A stretch of 64,000 bases of DNA from Stenotrophomonas rhizophila (GTDB taxonomy: Bacteria > Pseudomonadota > Gammaproteobacteria > Xanthomonadales > Xanthomonadaceae): positions 1 to 64,000 of the forward strand of contig NZ_RCDC01000007.1 of assembly GCF_003651185.1 (NCBI RefSeq), given 5' to 3'. This document shows positions 19,739 through 31,833 of this stretch, one piece after another. Under the pieces are notes generated by a model that was not told where the DNA came from, searched no databases, and saw nothing but the letters and a program-made list of their open reading frames with translations. Numbering within the stretch: the first letter of the stretch is position 1; every line of letters starts with the position of its first letter. Position numbers and translations under genes: made by a program.

Positions 19739-19761
19739 GGTGCGTGTCCTCGACACGCACC
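19739..19761 (+). other. Hairpin after DAHP synthase gene
   Basis: GGTGCGTGTC (19739-19748) and GACACGCACC (19752-19761) form a perfect 10-bp stem with a CTC loop, 5 bases after the stop codon. Only TT follows, so it is at best a weak terminator. It has no GTAG head and is not a SMAG repeat. Confidence 0.5.
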
Positions 19762-19838
19762 TTACATTCGCCTGACACGATGGTCATGGTGGCACCGGCA
19801 TGCTGTGCACTTCCTTGCGAAGAACACAGGAGCGTGCA

Positions 19839-20984
19839 GTGACCGTGGACTGGCAGCAGGCAGCGCTGTATCTATGGCCGATCTCGATCGCACTGGCGAT
19901 CGGGATCAGCGGCTGGTGGTTGTTGATGGCGTTGACGCGGCGGCTGAAAGACCGCGACTACCGCCGCGCCCGCATCGCGCGCGTGATCAGCCGACCGCTG
20001 GCGTTCGCCCTGCCGCTGTTGCTGTTGATTCCCGCACTCGAAGCGACGCCGCTGCAGGAGCACCGGCTTGAACAGGCACTGCGGCTGCTGCACATCGGTG
20101 TGACCGGCTGCGTCATCTGGCTGCTGGTGCGGGCCGTGGCCGCGGGCGAGCAGGCGATCCTGCGCGACCATCCGATGGAGGTGGCCGACAACCTCGAAGC
20201 GCGCCGCATCCAGACCCAGACCCGGGTGCTGAGCCGCGTGTTGATGGGCGCGATCATCCTGGTCGGCGTCTCGCTGATCCTGCTCACCTTCCCGATGGTG
20301 CGCCAGATCGGCACCGCGCTGCTGGCCTCGGCCGGCATCATCGGCCTGGTCGCCGGTATCGCGGCCAAGCCGGTGTTCGGCAACCTGATCGCCGGCCTGC
20401 AGATCGCCTTGACCCAGCCGATCCGGCTGGACGATGTGGTGATCGTCGAGGGCGAGTGGGGCCGGGTGGAAGAGATCAACAGCAGCTACGTGGTGGTGCG
20501 GATCTGGGATGCGCGACGCATGGTGGTGCCGCTGACCTGGTTCATCGAACACCCGTTCCAGAACTGGACGCGGCGCAGCGCCGATCTGCTCGGCACCGCC
20601 TTCCTGTGGCTGGATTACACCGCGCCGATCCCGGCGATCCGCGCCGAACTGGAGCGCATCTGCAACGGCGAGGCGCTGTGGGATGGCCAGGTCTGCGTGA
20701 CCCAGGTGACCGAGACCAGCGAACACACCCTGCAGGTGCGTCTGCTGGTGAGCGCACGCAACTCCGGCGATGCCTTCGATCTACGCTGCATCGTGCGCGA
20801 ACGCATGCTCGATTTCCTCGCCCGCGAACATCCTCAGTCGTTGCCGCGCACCCGCGCCGAGCTCAATCAGGAGGCCACGCCGATGCGCCGCGCGCGTTCG
20901 CAGCCGGCCGAGGACGTGCGTTCGCCCGGTGCCGAAGATGGGGAGCCGGCGGTCCTGCCGGACCCGGGTGACGCATCCCGGTAG
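19839..20984 (+). CDS. MscS-family mechanosensitive channel
   Basis: 381 residues. Several N-terminal membrane helices precede the pore helix and beta domain typical of MscS (AGIIGLVAGIAAKPVFGNL, then IRLDDVVIVEGEWGRVEEI). These inner-membrane channels open on membrane tension to release solutes. The GTG at 19839 is chosen because AGGAG (19828-19832) lies 6 bases upstream; an ATG at 19800 has no site. The TAG stop (20982-20984) is formed by the GTAG head of a SMAG repeat, so the C-terminal tail may have been altered by that element. Confidence 0.9.
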   Translation: MTVDWQQAALYLWPISIALAIGISGWWLLMALTRRLKDRDYRRARIARVISRPLAFALPLLLLIPALEATPLQEHRLEQALRLLHIGVTGCVIWLLVRAVAAGEQAILRDHPMEVADNLEARRIQTQTRVLSRVLMGAIILVGVSLILLTFPMVRQIGTALLASAGIIGLVAGIAAKPVFGNLIAGLQIALTQPIRLDDVVIVEGEWGRVEEINSSYVVVRIWDARRMVVPLTWFIEHPFQNWTRRSADLLGTAFLWLDYTAPIPAIRAELERICNGEALWDGQVCVTQVTETSEHTLQVRLLVSARNSGDAFDLRCIVRERMLDFLAREHPQSLPRTRAELNQEATPMRRARSQPAEDVRSPGAEDGEPAVLPDPGDASR

Positions 20985-21003
20985 TGCCGGCCGTTGGCCG
21001 GTA
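20981..21003 (+). repeat. SMAG-type extragenic palindrome 2 (supplies stop codon)
   Basis: GTAG (20981-20984), then TGCCGGCC (20985-20992), GTT and GGCCGGTA (20996-21003). It occupies almost all of the 27 bases between the convergent MscS-type gene and amidase gene, and its TAG is the stop codon of the former. Confidence 0.85.
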
Positions 21004-21011
21004 CACGCCCC

Positions 21012-22628
21012 TCAGGGCGCGATGCCGTTGGTCAGCAGGCTGTCGGTCTGGAATCGCGGCGGGCGACGTGCGCGGGTGCGCTGCTCGTAGGCGTAGCCCA
21101 GCTCGATCAGCCGCGGCTCGCTCCATGCGGTGCCCATGAACAGCAGCCCCAGCGGCAGCCCGTTCACGTGCGCCATCGGCACGGTCAGGCTGGGGTACCC
21201 CGCCACCGCGGCCGCGCTGTAGCTTTCACCGGGGAAGTCATCGCCGCGGCCGGGCCGGATCGGCCAGGCCACCCCGGTGGTCGGTGCCACCAGCGCATCG
21301 AGGTTCTGCTCGCGCAGCACTGCATCGATGCCGTCCGGGCCGGCCAGCCGGCGCGCATCGCTGCGTGCGCGGATGTACGCCGGGGTGCCCAGGCCGCCCA
21401 TGGTGGCGGCGGTGTCCATCAGGTCCTGATCGAACAGCGCCAGTTCCTTGCCCGCATGCTGCCGGTTCCACGCGATGACGTCGTCCAGCGTGCGCACCGG
21501 CGCCTGGTAGGTGGTGAAGTAGCGCTGCAGCCCAGCCTTGAACTCATGCATCAGCACGATCTGCTCAGCCTCCTGCCACTGGCCCTGGGTCGGCAACTGC
21601 ACCGGCACCACGGTCGCGCCCGCGTCGCGCAGCACGGCCACAGCATGCTGCAGGGCCGGGGCGATGCCCGGCTTCTGCAGCAGGTCGCCATACAGCACGC
21701 CAATCCGCGCACCGCGCAGGCCATCGGCGTTCAAGCGCGAGGTGTAGTCGTACACGGCGCGCCCCGGCATGGTGGCGGTAGCCGGGTCAGCCTCGTCCCG
21801 GCCGGCCATGGCGGTCAGCAGGGCGGCCGCATCGGCCACGCTGCGCGTCATCGGGCCGGCGGTGTCCTGGCTGAAAGAGATCGGGATGATGCCTTCGCGG
21901 CTGACCAGTCCCACGGTCGGCTTCAAGCCGACCACGCCGTTGACCGCGGCCGGGCAGACGATGCTGCCGTCGGTCTCGGTGCCGATCGCGGCCACCGCCA
22001 GATTGGCCGAGACCGCCACCGCGCTGCCACTGCTGGAGCCGCACGGGTTATGGCTGAGCCGGTAGGGATTGCGGGTCTGGCCGCCGCGCGCGCTCCAGCC
22101 GGAGATCGACTGGCTGGAGCGGAAGTTGGCCCACTCACTGAGGTTGGTCTTGCCCAGGATCAGCGCACCCGCCGCGCGCAGCCGCTTGACCAGGAACGCA
22201 TCGTCGGGGCGGAAGCCTTCCAGCGCGAGCGAACCGGCCGTGGTGCTCATGGGGCTGGCGCCGATGTTGTCCTTGAGCAGCAGCGGGATGCCGTGCAGCG
22301 GGCCGCGCAGCTGCCCTTGGCGGCGCTCGGCGTCCAGCTGGGCAGCTTCGCGCAGCGCATCGGGATTGAGCTCGATCACCGCGCGCAGGCGCGGGCCGGC
22401 CCGGTCGAGGCGGGCGATGCGGTCCAGGTAGGCGCGGGCCAGAGTGACGCTGTCCAGCTCGCCGCTGGCCATCCGCGCTTGCAGCGCGCTGATGTCGGCC
22501 TCGGCATAGGCGAAGGGCAGCGCTGCGGTCGGTGAGGGCGTGGGCGATTCGCGGGCATGCAGAGGCGCCGGGCCCGGGCTGCAGCCGGCCAGTGCGATGA
22601 GCATCAATGACGTCAGTGTCAGGCGCAT
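21012..22628 (-). CDS. Amidase-signature lipoprotein amidase
   Basis: 538 residues. A lipoprotein signal with lipobox LAGC (Cys16) predicts export and lipid anchoring. The amidase-signature core is complete: catalytic Lys in LLLKDNIGA, cis-Ser in [10 protein letters not shown] and nucleophile Ser region [13 protein letters not shown]. The family includes Glu-tRNA amidotransferase subunit A and peptide or aryl amidases; an extracytoplasmic lipoprotein is more likely a catabolic or peptide amidase than GatA. It follows the DUF2127 gene by 55 bases and may share its transcript. Substrate unknown. Confidence 0.88.
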   Translation of the reverse strand: MRLTLTSLMLIALAGCSPGPAPLHARESPTPSPTAALPFAYAEADISALQARMASGELDSVTLARAYLDRIARLDRAGPRLRAVIELNPDALREAAQLDAERRQGQLRGPLHGIPLLLKDNIGASPMSTTAGSLALEGFRPDDAFLVKRLRAAGALILGKTNLSEWANFRSSQSISGWSARGGQTRNPYRLSHNPCGSSSGSAVAVSANLAVAAIGTETDGSIVCPAAVNGVVGLKPTVGLVSREGIIPISFSQDTAGPMTRSVADAAALLTAMAGRDEADPATATMPGRAVYDYTSRLNADGLRGARIGVLYGDLLQKPGIAPALQHAVAVLRDAGATVVPVQLPTQGQWQEAEQIVLMHEFKAGLQRYFTTYQAPVRTLDDVIAWNRQHAGKELALFDQDLMDTAATMGGLGTPAYIRARSDARRLAGPDGIDAVLREQNLDALVAPTTGVAWPIRPGRGDDFPGESYSAAAVAGYPSLTVPMAHVNGLPLGLLFMGTAWSEPRLIELGYAYEQRTRARRPPRFQTDSLLTNGIAP

Positions 22629-22683
22629 GCCTGTTCCCCCGAACCGGCCGACAGGCTAACCAGCACAGGCGGCGCTTGGCAAC

Positions 22684-23169
22684 TCAAGCCGCGTTGGCGA
22701 TCGTGCCGTGGCGTTTGCGGATATCGCGGGCAAGTACGCCGACCACGATCAGATTGATCACCAGCACCGACCACGAGGCCCAGCCCGGATGGCGGAGAAT
22801 GGCGTAGATATCGAACGGCAGGTAGATGCCGGCGGTGACGCAGCCCAGCCAGGAAGCCCAGGCTTTGGCGCGCCAGAGGCCCCAGGCCTCGAATAAGTGC
22901 AGGACGCCGTAGGCGACCATCGCAGCAGCCGCCAGATGCACTGCATCGGGGCTGATCATGTTGAGCAGCGAGGGCAGGGTGCCGTGATCCGGGTCCAGGC
23001 TGAACCGGCGGATCAGGGCATTGACCGCATCGCGCAGGGGCTGCGGACCGAGCATTTCCAGCCCGGTCGCAGCCAATAGCGCCAGAACCGCCTTGCTGGC
23101 TTCCAGCAAGGCGATCAGGTGAAGCCCCGGATGCTTGTGAGGATCCGGGTTATAGGGCTTGTCGATCAC
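22684..23169 (-). CDS. DUF2127 family membrane protein
   Basis: 161 residues with about four predicted membrane helices (LIALLEASKAVLALLAATGLE near the N-terminus, YLPFDIYAILRHPGW centrally), matching the DUF2127 pattern. Function unknown. It begins 14 bases after the typA stop on the same strand and is probably co-transcribed with it. Confidence 0.75.
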   Translation of the reverse strand: MIDKPYNPDPHKHPGLHLIALLEASKAVLALLAATGLEMLGPQPLRDAVNALIRRFSLDPDHGTLPSLLNMISPDAVHLAAAAMVAYGVLHLFEAWGLWRAKAWASWLGCVTAGIYLPFDIYAILRHPGWASWSVLVINLIVVGVLARDIRKRHGTIANAA

Positions 23170-23183
23170 GACAATGGGTCCGA

Positions 23184-25031
<1,848 letters not shown>

Positions 25032-25077
25032 GCGAAAGGGGGCCAGTCGGCGCCGGATTTGGAAAAAGAAGTCCAAC

Positions 25078-25106
25078 ATTATACGGCCAAGATGACCAAT
25101 CGCGAA
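25078..25106 (-). promoter_or_regulatory. Candidate typA promoter
   Basis: On the - strand a perfect -10 box TATAAT (complement of 25078-25083) lies about 47 bases upstream of the typA start; the hexamer 17 bases further up reads TTCGCG (complement of 25101-25106), a weak -35. The surrounding bases are the most A+T-rich of this spacer. Confidence 0.5.
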
Positions 25107-25193
25107 AAGTACGTCGCAAGCCTTGCCGGACGGGCATTCAGCTGTGTGAGGGGCGCCTGTCCGGGTGGCCGCGATGATGCAGGAAGCACCATC

Positions 25194-25226
25194 GCCCCCT
25201 GAGTCAGGGGGCTGCCGCGAAGCGGC
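25194..25226. other. Palindromes in the typA-ppiB spacer
   Basis: The 329-base spacer between divergent typA and ppiB (25032-25360) holds a near-perfect palindrome, GCCCCCTGA-G-TCAGGGGGC (25194-25212), and next to it GCCGC-GAA-GCGGC (25214-25226). Neither is followed by a T run. No gene was found in the spacer. Confidence 0.45.
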
Positions 25227-25360
25227 GGGGGTGTGGGTGCTGGCAAGAGGGGCCCGCGGTTCGCGCAGCGAAGCGTGGGGCGGCAGCGCGCATGCGGTGG
25301 TGCATACCACGGGTGTATCCTATGGGGCTAACGACAAACCCCCGTACCCCAAGGATTTGC

Positions 25361-25855
25361 ATGTCCCTCATCGCCACTTTCGACACCACCCAGGGCCCGA
25401 TCAAGGTCGAGCTGTTCGCCGACAAGGCCCCGCTGACGGTCGCCAACTTCGTCAATCTGGTCAAGCACGGCTTCTATGACGGCCTGGTCTTCCACCGCGT
25501 GATCCCGGACTTCATGATCCAGGGTGGCTGCCCCAAGGGCCAGGGCACCGGCGGCCCGGGCTACAAGTTCGAAGATGAAAAGAACGGCGTGAAGCACCAG
25601 GTCGGTTCGCTGTCGATGGCCAATGCCGGCCCGAACACGAACGGCAGCCAGTTCTTCATCACCCACATCAAGACCGATTGGCTGGACGGCAAGCACACCG
25701 TGTTCGGCCAGGTGCTCGACGGCCAGGCCATCGTGGACTCGGTCAAGCAGGGCGACGTGATCCATTCGATCACCCTGGAAGGCGACACCGACGCCGTGCT
25801 GGCCGCCCAGGCCGAGCGCGTGGCGGAGTGGAACAAGCTCATCCCCAGCGCCTGA
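25361..25855 (+). CDS. ppiB: Peptidyl-prolyl cis-trans isomerase B (cyclophilin)
   Basis: 164 residues, the size of cytoplasmic PpiB, without signal peptide. Active-site features include [13 protein letters not shown] (catalytic Arg) and [10 protein letters not shown]. It speeds proline isomerisation in folding proteins. The ATG at 25361 follows AAGGA by 5 bases. An intrinsic terminator closes it as a single-gene unit. Confidence 0.95.
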   Translation: MSLIATFDTTQGPIKVELFADKAPLTVANFVNLVKHGFYDGLVFHRVIPDFMIQGGCPKGQGTGGPGYKFEDEKNGVKHQVGSLSMANAGPNTNGSQFFITHIKTDWLDGKHTVFGQVLDGQAIVDSVKQGDVIHSITLEGDTDAVLAAQAERVAEWNKLIPSA

Positions 25856-25865
25856 TCCGATCCCG

Positions 25866-26905
<1,040 letters not shown>

Positions 26906-26929
26906 TCGCACGCCACGACAGGTGCCGAA

Positions 26930-26951
26930 GAGAACGGCAGGAGCCGTTCTC
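26930..26951 (+). other. Hairpin downstream of mdh
   Basis: GAGAACGGC (26930-26938) and GCCGTTCTC (26943-26951) form a perfect 9-bp stem with an AGGA loop, 25 bases after the mdh stop and without a T run. The stronger terminator follows at 27022. Confidence 0.5.
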
Positions 26952-27021
26952 AACGGTGCAAAGCGCCGGCCCGAAGGGTGAGCGCCAGGACGGCGCGAAT
27001 ATCGTTGGTCGGTACGAATTG

Positions 27022-27054
27022 AAAAAACGCCGGGCATTGCCCGGCGTTTTTTTT
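27022..27054. terminator. Bidirectional terminator after mdh
   Basis: A6 (27022-27027), stem CGCCGGGC (27028-27035), ATT loop, GCCCGGCG (27039-27046), then T8 (27047-27054). Confidence 0.92.
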
Positions 27055-27107
27055 GTTTCTTCTCCCATAGGCGGTGCAAAGGCGCGTACTGAGTCTTTTC
27101 CGCGCGG

Positions 27108-27237
27108 CGGTCGGTGGGTGGGGGGCTGGCCCCCATACCCTTTCCGGCGAATGTCCTCCGGCGTCGGCCTGCGGCCGCCCCCTCCTCCTTTATTTCGCCT
27201 ACAAGGGTATGGGGGCCAGCCCCCCACCCACCGACCG
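27108..27237 (+). repeat. Long palindromic element, family E, copy 1
   Basis: Perfect 35-bp inverted repeat (27108-27142 with 27203-27237) around a 60-base centre. The centre contains a 54-base core (27146-27199) bounded by GGCGAA and TTCGCC, with an inner imperfect stem (27160-27169 with 27173-27182). The core ends share GGC-AATGTCC at the left and CCTCCTCCTT-ATTT-GCC at the right with copy 2 at 38053-38107. It lies between the mdh terminator and the propionyl-CoA synthetase gene; no gene is present in 26906-27317. Confidence 0.85.
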
Positions 27238-27317
27238 GCCCTACGACCAAGGTCGGACGGCCCGCGCCTCACCATCGGACTATGCTCGATCCCATGACTT
27301 TGTCTGGGAGGGCTGTC

Positions 27318-29195
27318 ATGCGTTACGAAGATGTCTATCGACGTTCGGTCGATGAACCCGAGGCGTTCTGGGGCGAAGAGGCCCAGCGCATCTACTGGCA
27401 TACACCGCCGCAGCAGATCCTCGACTACAGCAATCCGCCGTTCCGGCGCTGGTTCGTCGGCGGGGAAACCAACCTCTGCTACAACGCGGTGGACCGTCAT
27501 CTGGTCGACCGTCCCGATCAGCTCGCCCTCGTCGCCATCTCCAGCGAAACCGGCGTTACCCGCGAGATCACCTACCGCGAACTGCACCGCGAAGTGAATG
27601 CCTTCGCCGCCGTGCTGCAGCGGCTGGACGTACAGCGTGGCGACCGCGTGGTGATCTACATGCCGAACATGGCCGAAGCGGTGTTCGCGATGCTGGCGTG
27701 TGCACGCATCGGGGCGATCCACTCGGTGGTGTTCGGCGGTTTCGCCGCGCACAACCTGGCACTGCGCATCGATGACGCCGAACCGAAGCTGTTGATCGCC
27801 GCCGACGCCGGCAAGCGCGGTGGCAAAGTGATTCCGTACAAGGCGATGGTCGATGCCGCCTGCGCCGAAGCCGCCTCGCCGCCACCGCATGTATTGATCG
27901 TCTCACGCGGGCTGGACCCGGCCGAGCCGAAGATGCCCGGCCGCGACGTCGACTACGCCACGCTGCGTGCCGAAGTGGGTGACCAGGATGTGCCGGTGGT
28001 GTGGCTGGAATCCAGCGAGCCAAGCTATCTGCTCTATACCTCCGGCACCACCGGCAAGCCGAAGGGCGTGCAGCGCGATGTCGGCGGCTACGCGGTGGCG
28101 ATGGCGCAGTCGATGGAGACGGTGTTCGACTGCAAGCCCGGCCAGGTGATGTTCTCCACCTCGGATGTGGGCTGGGCGGTCGGGCATTCCTACAACGTGT
28201 ACGGCCCGCTGATCGGCGGCTGCACCTCGTTGCTCTATGAAGGGCTGCCGACCCACCCGGACCCGGGCATCTGGTGGGCGCTGTGCGAACAGTACGGCGT
28301 GCGCACGCTGTTCTCCTCGCCGACCGCGATCCGCGTGCTCAAGAAACACGACGCCGATTTCATCCGCCGCCACGATCTGGAAGCATTGAAGTACGTCTTC
28401 CTCGCCGGCGAACCGCTCGACGAGCCGACCGCGCACTGGATCAACGACGCACTCGGCAAGCCGATCATCGACAACTACTGGCAGACCGAAACCGGCTGGC
28501 CGGCACTGACCCTGCTGCCGGGCGTGGACATGAAACCGGTGCGCTTCGGCTCGCCCGGTTTTCCGAACCTCGGCTACCGGATGAAGGTGATCGACGAGAA
28601 CACCGGCGAGACCGTCGCGCCGGGGCAGAAGGGCGTGCTGGTGATGATCCCGCCGCTGCCGCCGGGCTGCATGACCACGGTCTGGAAGGACGACGCGCGC
28701 TTCATCCAGAGCTACTTCAGCCACTTCAAGGAACTGCTGTACAGCTCGCTGGACTGGGCGATCCAGGACGAAGACGGCTACACCTTCATCCTCGGCCGCA
28801 CCGACGATGTCATCAATGTGGCCGGGCACCGCCTGGGCACGCGCGAGATCGAAGAATGCATCGCCGGCCATCCGCTGGTGGCCGAGGCCGCTGTGATCGG
28901 GGTCAAGGATGAACTCAAGGGCCAGGTGCCGCTGGTGTTCGTCACCCTCAAGCAGGCCCTGCAGGGCGACGGGAGTGCCGTGGCGGCCGAGATGATGCAG
29001 CGGGTGACCAATACCCTGGGCGCGGTCGCGCGGCCGGCGCACATCCATATCGTCAACGCGCTGCCTAAAACGCGTTCGGGCAAACTGCTGCGGCGCTCGC
29101 TGCAGGCGCTGGCGGAGGAGCGTGATCCGGGTGATCTGTCGACCTTGGACGACCCGGCGGCCTTGGACGAGATCCGGCGCGCGCTGGGGAGCTGA
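27318..29195 (+). CDS. prpE: Propionyl-CoA synthetase (acyl-CoA ligase)
   Basis: 625 residues, close to PrpE (about 628). The AMP-binding signature YTSGTTGKPKGVQRD is followed by VGGYAVAMA as in PrpE. The C-terminal PKTRSGKLLRR contains the catalytic lysine that Pat acetylates in related enzymes. It activates propionate (or acetate) with ATP to the CoA thioester. The ATG at 27318 is 6 bases after GGGAGG; an ATG at 27294 is less well placed. The prpBCD genes are not in the window, so the substrate could also be another short acid. Confidence 0.88.
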   Translation: MRYEDVYRRSVDEPEAFWGEEAQRIYWHTPPQQILDYSNPPFRRWFVGGETNLCYNAVDRHLVDRPDQLALVAISSETGVTREITYRELHREVNAFAAVLQRLDVQRGDRVVIYMPNMAEAVFAMLACARIGAIHSVVFGGFAAHNLALRIDDAEPKLLIAADAGKRGGKVIPYKAMVDAACAEAASPPPHVLIVSRGLDPAEPKMPGRDVDYATLRAEVGDQDVPVVWLESSEPSYLLYTSGTTGKPKGVQRDVGGYAVAMAQSMETVFDCKPGQVMFSTSDVGWAVGHSYNVYGPLIGGCTSLLYEGLPTHPDPGIWWALCEQYGVRTLFSSPTAIRVLKKHDADFIRRHDLEALKYVFLAGEPLDEPTAHWINDALGKPIIDNYWQTETGWPALTLLPGVDMKPVRFGSPGFPNLGYRMKVIDENTGETVAPGQKGVLVMIPPLPPGCMTTVWKDDARFIQSYFSHFKELLYSSLDWAIQDEDGYTFILGRTDDVINVAGHRLGTREIEECIAGHPLVAEAAVIGVKDELKGQVPLVFVTLKQALQGDGSAVAAEMMQRVTNTLGAVARPAHIHIVNALPKTRSGKLLRRSLQALAEERDPGDLSTLDDPAALDEIRRALGS

Positions 29196-29426
29196 CCCGC
29201 TAGGCTCCCCGCACGATGCTGCAGCGCATTACCGGCGACGCGAACGCTCGGGTAAGCTGCGGACGTGATCGGTGCGGGTCTTGCCGGCGGCACGCGCGCG
29301 CTGGGGATACGGCGCGCCTGGGGCGGCCGCCGGACATTGATGGCCTGGAAGATCACAGGGGGCGCGCAGGTAGCGGCGAACGGCCGGCCGACGCGTGTGA
29401 TAGGGCACCACGTGAAGGGGGAACAC

Positions 29427-29921
29427 ATGGCGTATATCCAGGCCAAGACGGCCGCTGGCCGTCAGGAAATCGAGGACCGTGCGCGGCGCTTGCCGCCTGC
29501 GCTGCGGTCCATGCTGCTGATGGTCGATGGTCAGCGCGATGACACCGCGTTGACCGCGTTGTTGCCGGGCCTGCGCGCACCGGACGATGCGCTGGCGCAG
29601 CTGTCGGCAATGGGGTTGATCGAGGTCGTCGGCGGGAGTGCCGCACCGGTCATTGCTGCAGCGCTGACCGCCGGGCGCGAGCAGGATCCGGAGCTGTACA
29701 AGCGGCTGTATGACTGGATGAGCGAATCGGTGCGCAGGTATCTCGGTCTGAAGGGGTATTTCATGCAGTTGAAAGTCGAGCGCTGCACCGATGCCGGCGG
29801 CCTGGAGAAGCTGTGGCCGGACCTGGCCGCTGCGATCAGCAAGGCGAAAAGCCCGGCACTGGCCAACCGCTGGCTGGAAGAAACGCACGCGCTGCTGCAC
29901 ACCGAGGTCGTGATCGCCTGA
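29427..29921 (+). CDS. Conserved hypothetical protein, 164 residues
   Basis: Not assigned to a family. It starts MAYIQAKTAAGRQEIEDRA after an AAGGGGGA site. The N-terminal half (RLPPALRSMLLMVDGQRDD, then a short Leu-rich region) resembles small helical or winged-helix-like domains that occur as stand-alone proteins in beta- and gammaproteobacteria. The C-terminal half is helical with a conserved aromatic patch (LYDWMSESVRRYLGLKGYF). No signal peptide or membrane segment. It lies between prpE and the SUFU-domain gene on the same strand. Confidence 0.6.
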   Translation: MAYIQAKTAAGRQEIEDRARRLPPALRSMLLMVDGQRDDTALTALLPGLRAPDDALAQLSAMGLIEVVGGSAAPVIAAALTAGREQDPELYKRLYDWMSESVRRYLGLKGYFMQLKVERCTDAGGLEKLWPDLAAAISKAKSPALANRWLEETHALLHTEVVIA

Positions 29922-29993
29922 GGCGATACGTCGACGGCAGCCAGGCAGCACGCTGTTTAGAATGCGTGCTGTTTCGTGTGCGGGAGGATGGCG

Positions 29994-31055
29994 ATGGTGG
30001 ATGAGATCGAGGACGACGGCGCCCCCGGGTGGGATGCCATCGATGCCGCGTTGAAGGCGGTGTATCCCACGCAGGCGCCGCAGCATTACGGCCCGGTGCT
30101 GCGTTCGCTGCTGGGTGGCGAGGACCCGCTGGACGGCATCAGCGCATATTGGAACGATGCGCCGCTGCCGCACTGGCACTTCGTCAGCTATGGCTTCTCC
30201 GAGCTGTATGAAAAAGAGAGCGATGATCCGGCCACCAGTGGCTACGGCTTCGAGCTGAGCGTCCGGGTTGCCGCTGCGGCAGGCAGCGAGCCACCGCCGT
30301 GGGCGATGAATTTCCTGCAGAACCTGGCGCGCTACGTGTTCGCCAACGGCAAGGTGTTCCAGCAGGGCCACTACCTCAATGCGGGCGGGCCGATCGCCGC
30401 CGACACTGATACGCCACTGCGGCATGTCGCCTTCATGCGCGACCCGCAGCTGCCGGCGCGCGAGACGCCCAACGGTTCGCTGGCGTTCCTGCAGGTGATC
30501 GGGCTGACCGATGACGAGATGGAGGCGGTGAAGCGCTGGTCGACCACCGGCGTGCTCGAGGCGCTGCTGCCGAAGATGCCGCTGTGGATCACCGATATCG
30601 CGCGCGGCTCGCTGCTGGACGATCCCGCACTGGCGGCCGCCGTGGCCGAGGGTGCGGCACGCGAGGGCTCGCAGACGGCCTATCTGTTCCTGGAAAAGCT
30701 GGGCGGGTCGGTGCAGGGCGAGGGCGCAGGGCAGCAGTTGACCGTGACGCTGGGCGCGCGCCAGGTGGAATCGCTGCTCGCGTTGTTGCCGGCGCGGTTG
30801 CTGTTCGGCCAGCCATTGACGCTGGTCGGCAACGATCGGCAGATCACGCTGTCGCCGGCGGCCGCCAATGCGCTGGTGGTCGAGGGTGATGCGCTGGACT
30901 GCCAGCTGGCACCGGCCACGGTGCAGGCGCTGGTCGCCACGGTCATGCCCCGCCGTGGCACCTATGCGATCCCGGGTTGGCCGGCGCTGCAGGTGGTGGT
31001 GGAGCCGAGCGAACTGCGCGATGCCGAGGGCACTGTGGTCGAGGTCGTTGGCTGA
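29994..31055 (+). CDS. Suppressor-of-fused (SUFU) domain protein
   Basis: 353 residues. The N-terminal 190 residues match the SUFU fold (PHWHFVSYGFSELYEKES, ATSGYGFELSVRV, QVIGLTDDEMEAVKRW). In bacteria this domain is frequent as a presumed immunity or protein-interaction module near polymorphic toxins, but no toxin gene is adjacent here. The ATG at 29994 is 6 bases after GGGAGG; the ATG at 29988 abuts the site. A TAGAAT (29957-29962) upstream may be a -10 box. Confidence 0.8.
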   Translation: MVDEIEDDGAPGWDAIDAALKAVYPTQAPQHYGPVLRSLLGGEDPLDGISAYWNDAPLPHWHFVSYGFSELYEKESDDPATSGYGFELSVRVAAAAGSEPPPWAMNFLQNLARYVFANGKVFQQGHYLNAGGPIAADTDTPLRHVAFMRDPQLPARETPNGSLAFLQVIGLTDDEMEAVKRWSTTGVLEALLPKMPLWITDIARGSLLDDPALAAAVAEGAAREGSQTAYLFLEKLGGSVQGEGAGQQLTVTLGARQVESLLALLPARLLFGQPLTLVGNDRQITLSPAAANALVVEGDALDCQLAPATVQALVATVMPRRGTYAIPGWPALQVVVEPSELRDAEGTVVEVVG

Positions 31056-31078
31056 TCACCTCGCACGCGCTGGAAACG

Positions 31079-31108
31079 AAAAAGCCCGGCACTGCCGGGC
31101 TTCTTCTT
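31079..31108. terminator. Bidirectional terminator between convergent genes
   Basis: A5 (31079-31083) and stem AGCCCGGC/GCCGGGCT (31083-31090 with 31094-31101), followed by TTCTTCTT. It serves the SUFU gene (+) and, better, the glutathione transferase gene (-). Confidence 0.85.
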
Positions 31109-31132
31109 ATCCGTCTACGTCAGCCGCACCGG

Positions 31133-31744
31133 TCAGCTCAGGCCTTCGGCCTTCAGTACCGCCTGCACGCCGGCATCGGCGTCCATCCGCTGCTTGAAGG
31201 CAGCGATGTTGTCCAGGCCGCTCAGGTCGATCTTCGCGCCCGCGGCCCAGCGCAGGGTGATGTAGAAGTACGGGTCGGCGAAGCTGCGGAACCCGGCCAG
31301 CCAGGGGCGGTCGGCCAGCTGCGCATCGGCGCGCTCGAACAGGCCACGCAGGCGCTTGCGGGCGGTGGCGCGGAGCGCGTCGTACTGGGTGTCGTCTTCG
31401 ATGAAGGTGGCCGGCCCGAACAGCGGCTTGAATGCCGGGTGCAGGTCCGAATTGACGAAGGACAGCCAACGGGTGGCTTCGGCGCGCTGCTTGGGGCTGC
31501 CGTCACCGGTCAGGCCGGCCTGCGGGTAGGTATCGGCGATGTAACCCAGGATGGCCGCGTTCTGGGTCAGCACGAAATCGCCGTCGACCACCACCGGGAC
31601 CGAACCGGCCGGATTGATGGCCAGGAAGGCGGGGGCCTTCAGGGTGTCCTTGTCGAGCAGTTCCACCTCGAACGGCTGGCCGGTCCACTGCAGGGCGATG
31701 TGATCGGCGGTGGAGCAGGCTCCGGGCTTGCTGTACAGCTTCAT
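31133..31744 (-). CDS. Glutathione S-transferase, beta-like
   Basis: 203 residues. The N-terminal thioredoxin-like domain has KPGACSTADHIALQW, with the cysteine (Cys10) that binds glutathione in bacterial beta-class enzymes, and NPAGSVPVVV with the cis-proline. The all-helical C-terminal domain follows. A cytoplasmic detoxification or thiol-transfer role is inferred from the family. It is the last of a run of - strand genes. Confidence 0.9.
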   Translation of the reverse strand: MKLYSKPGACSTADHIALQWTGQPFEVELLDKDTLKAPAFLAINPAGSVPVVVDGDFVLTQNAAILGYIADTYPQAGLTGDGSPKQRAEATRWLSFVNSDLHPAFKPLFGPATFIEDDTQYDALRATARKRLRGLFERADAQLADRPWLAGFRSFADPYFYITLRWAAGAKIDLSGLDNIAAFKQRMDADAGVQAVLKAEGLS

Positions 31745-31833
31745 GGGAACTCCGTTGCGGATGGGTGGAAGGTGAGCCGCCCACTATTCCAGAGCCGGCC
31801 TCGCATCCTCAACGGTATGGCCGTAACAGATCG

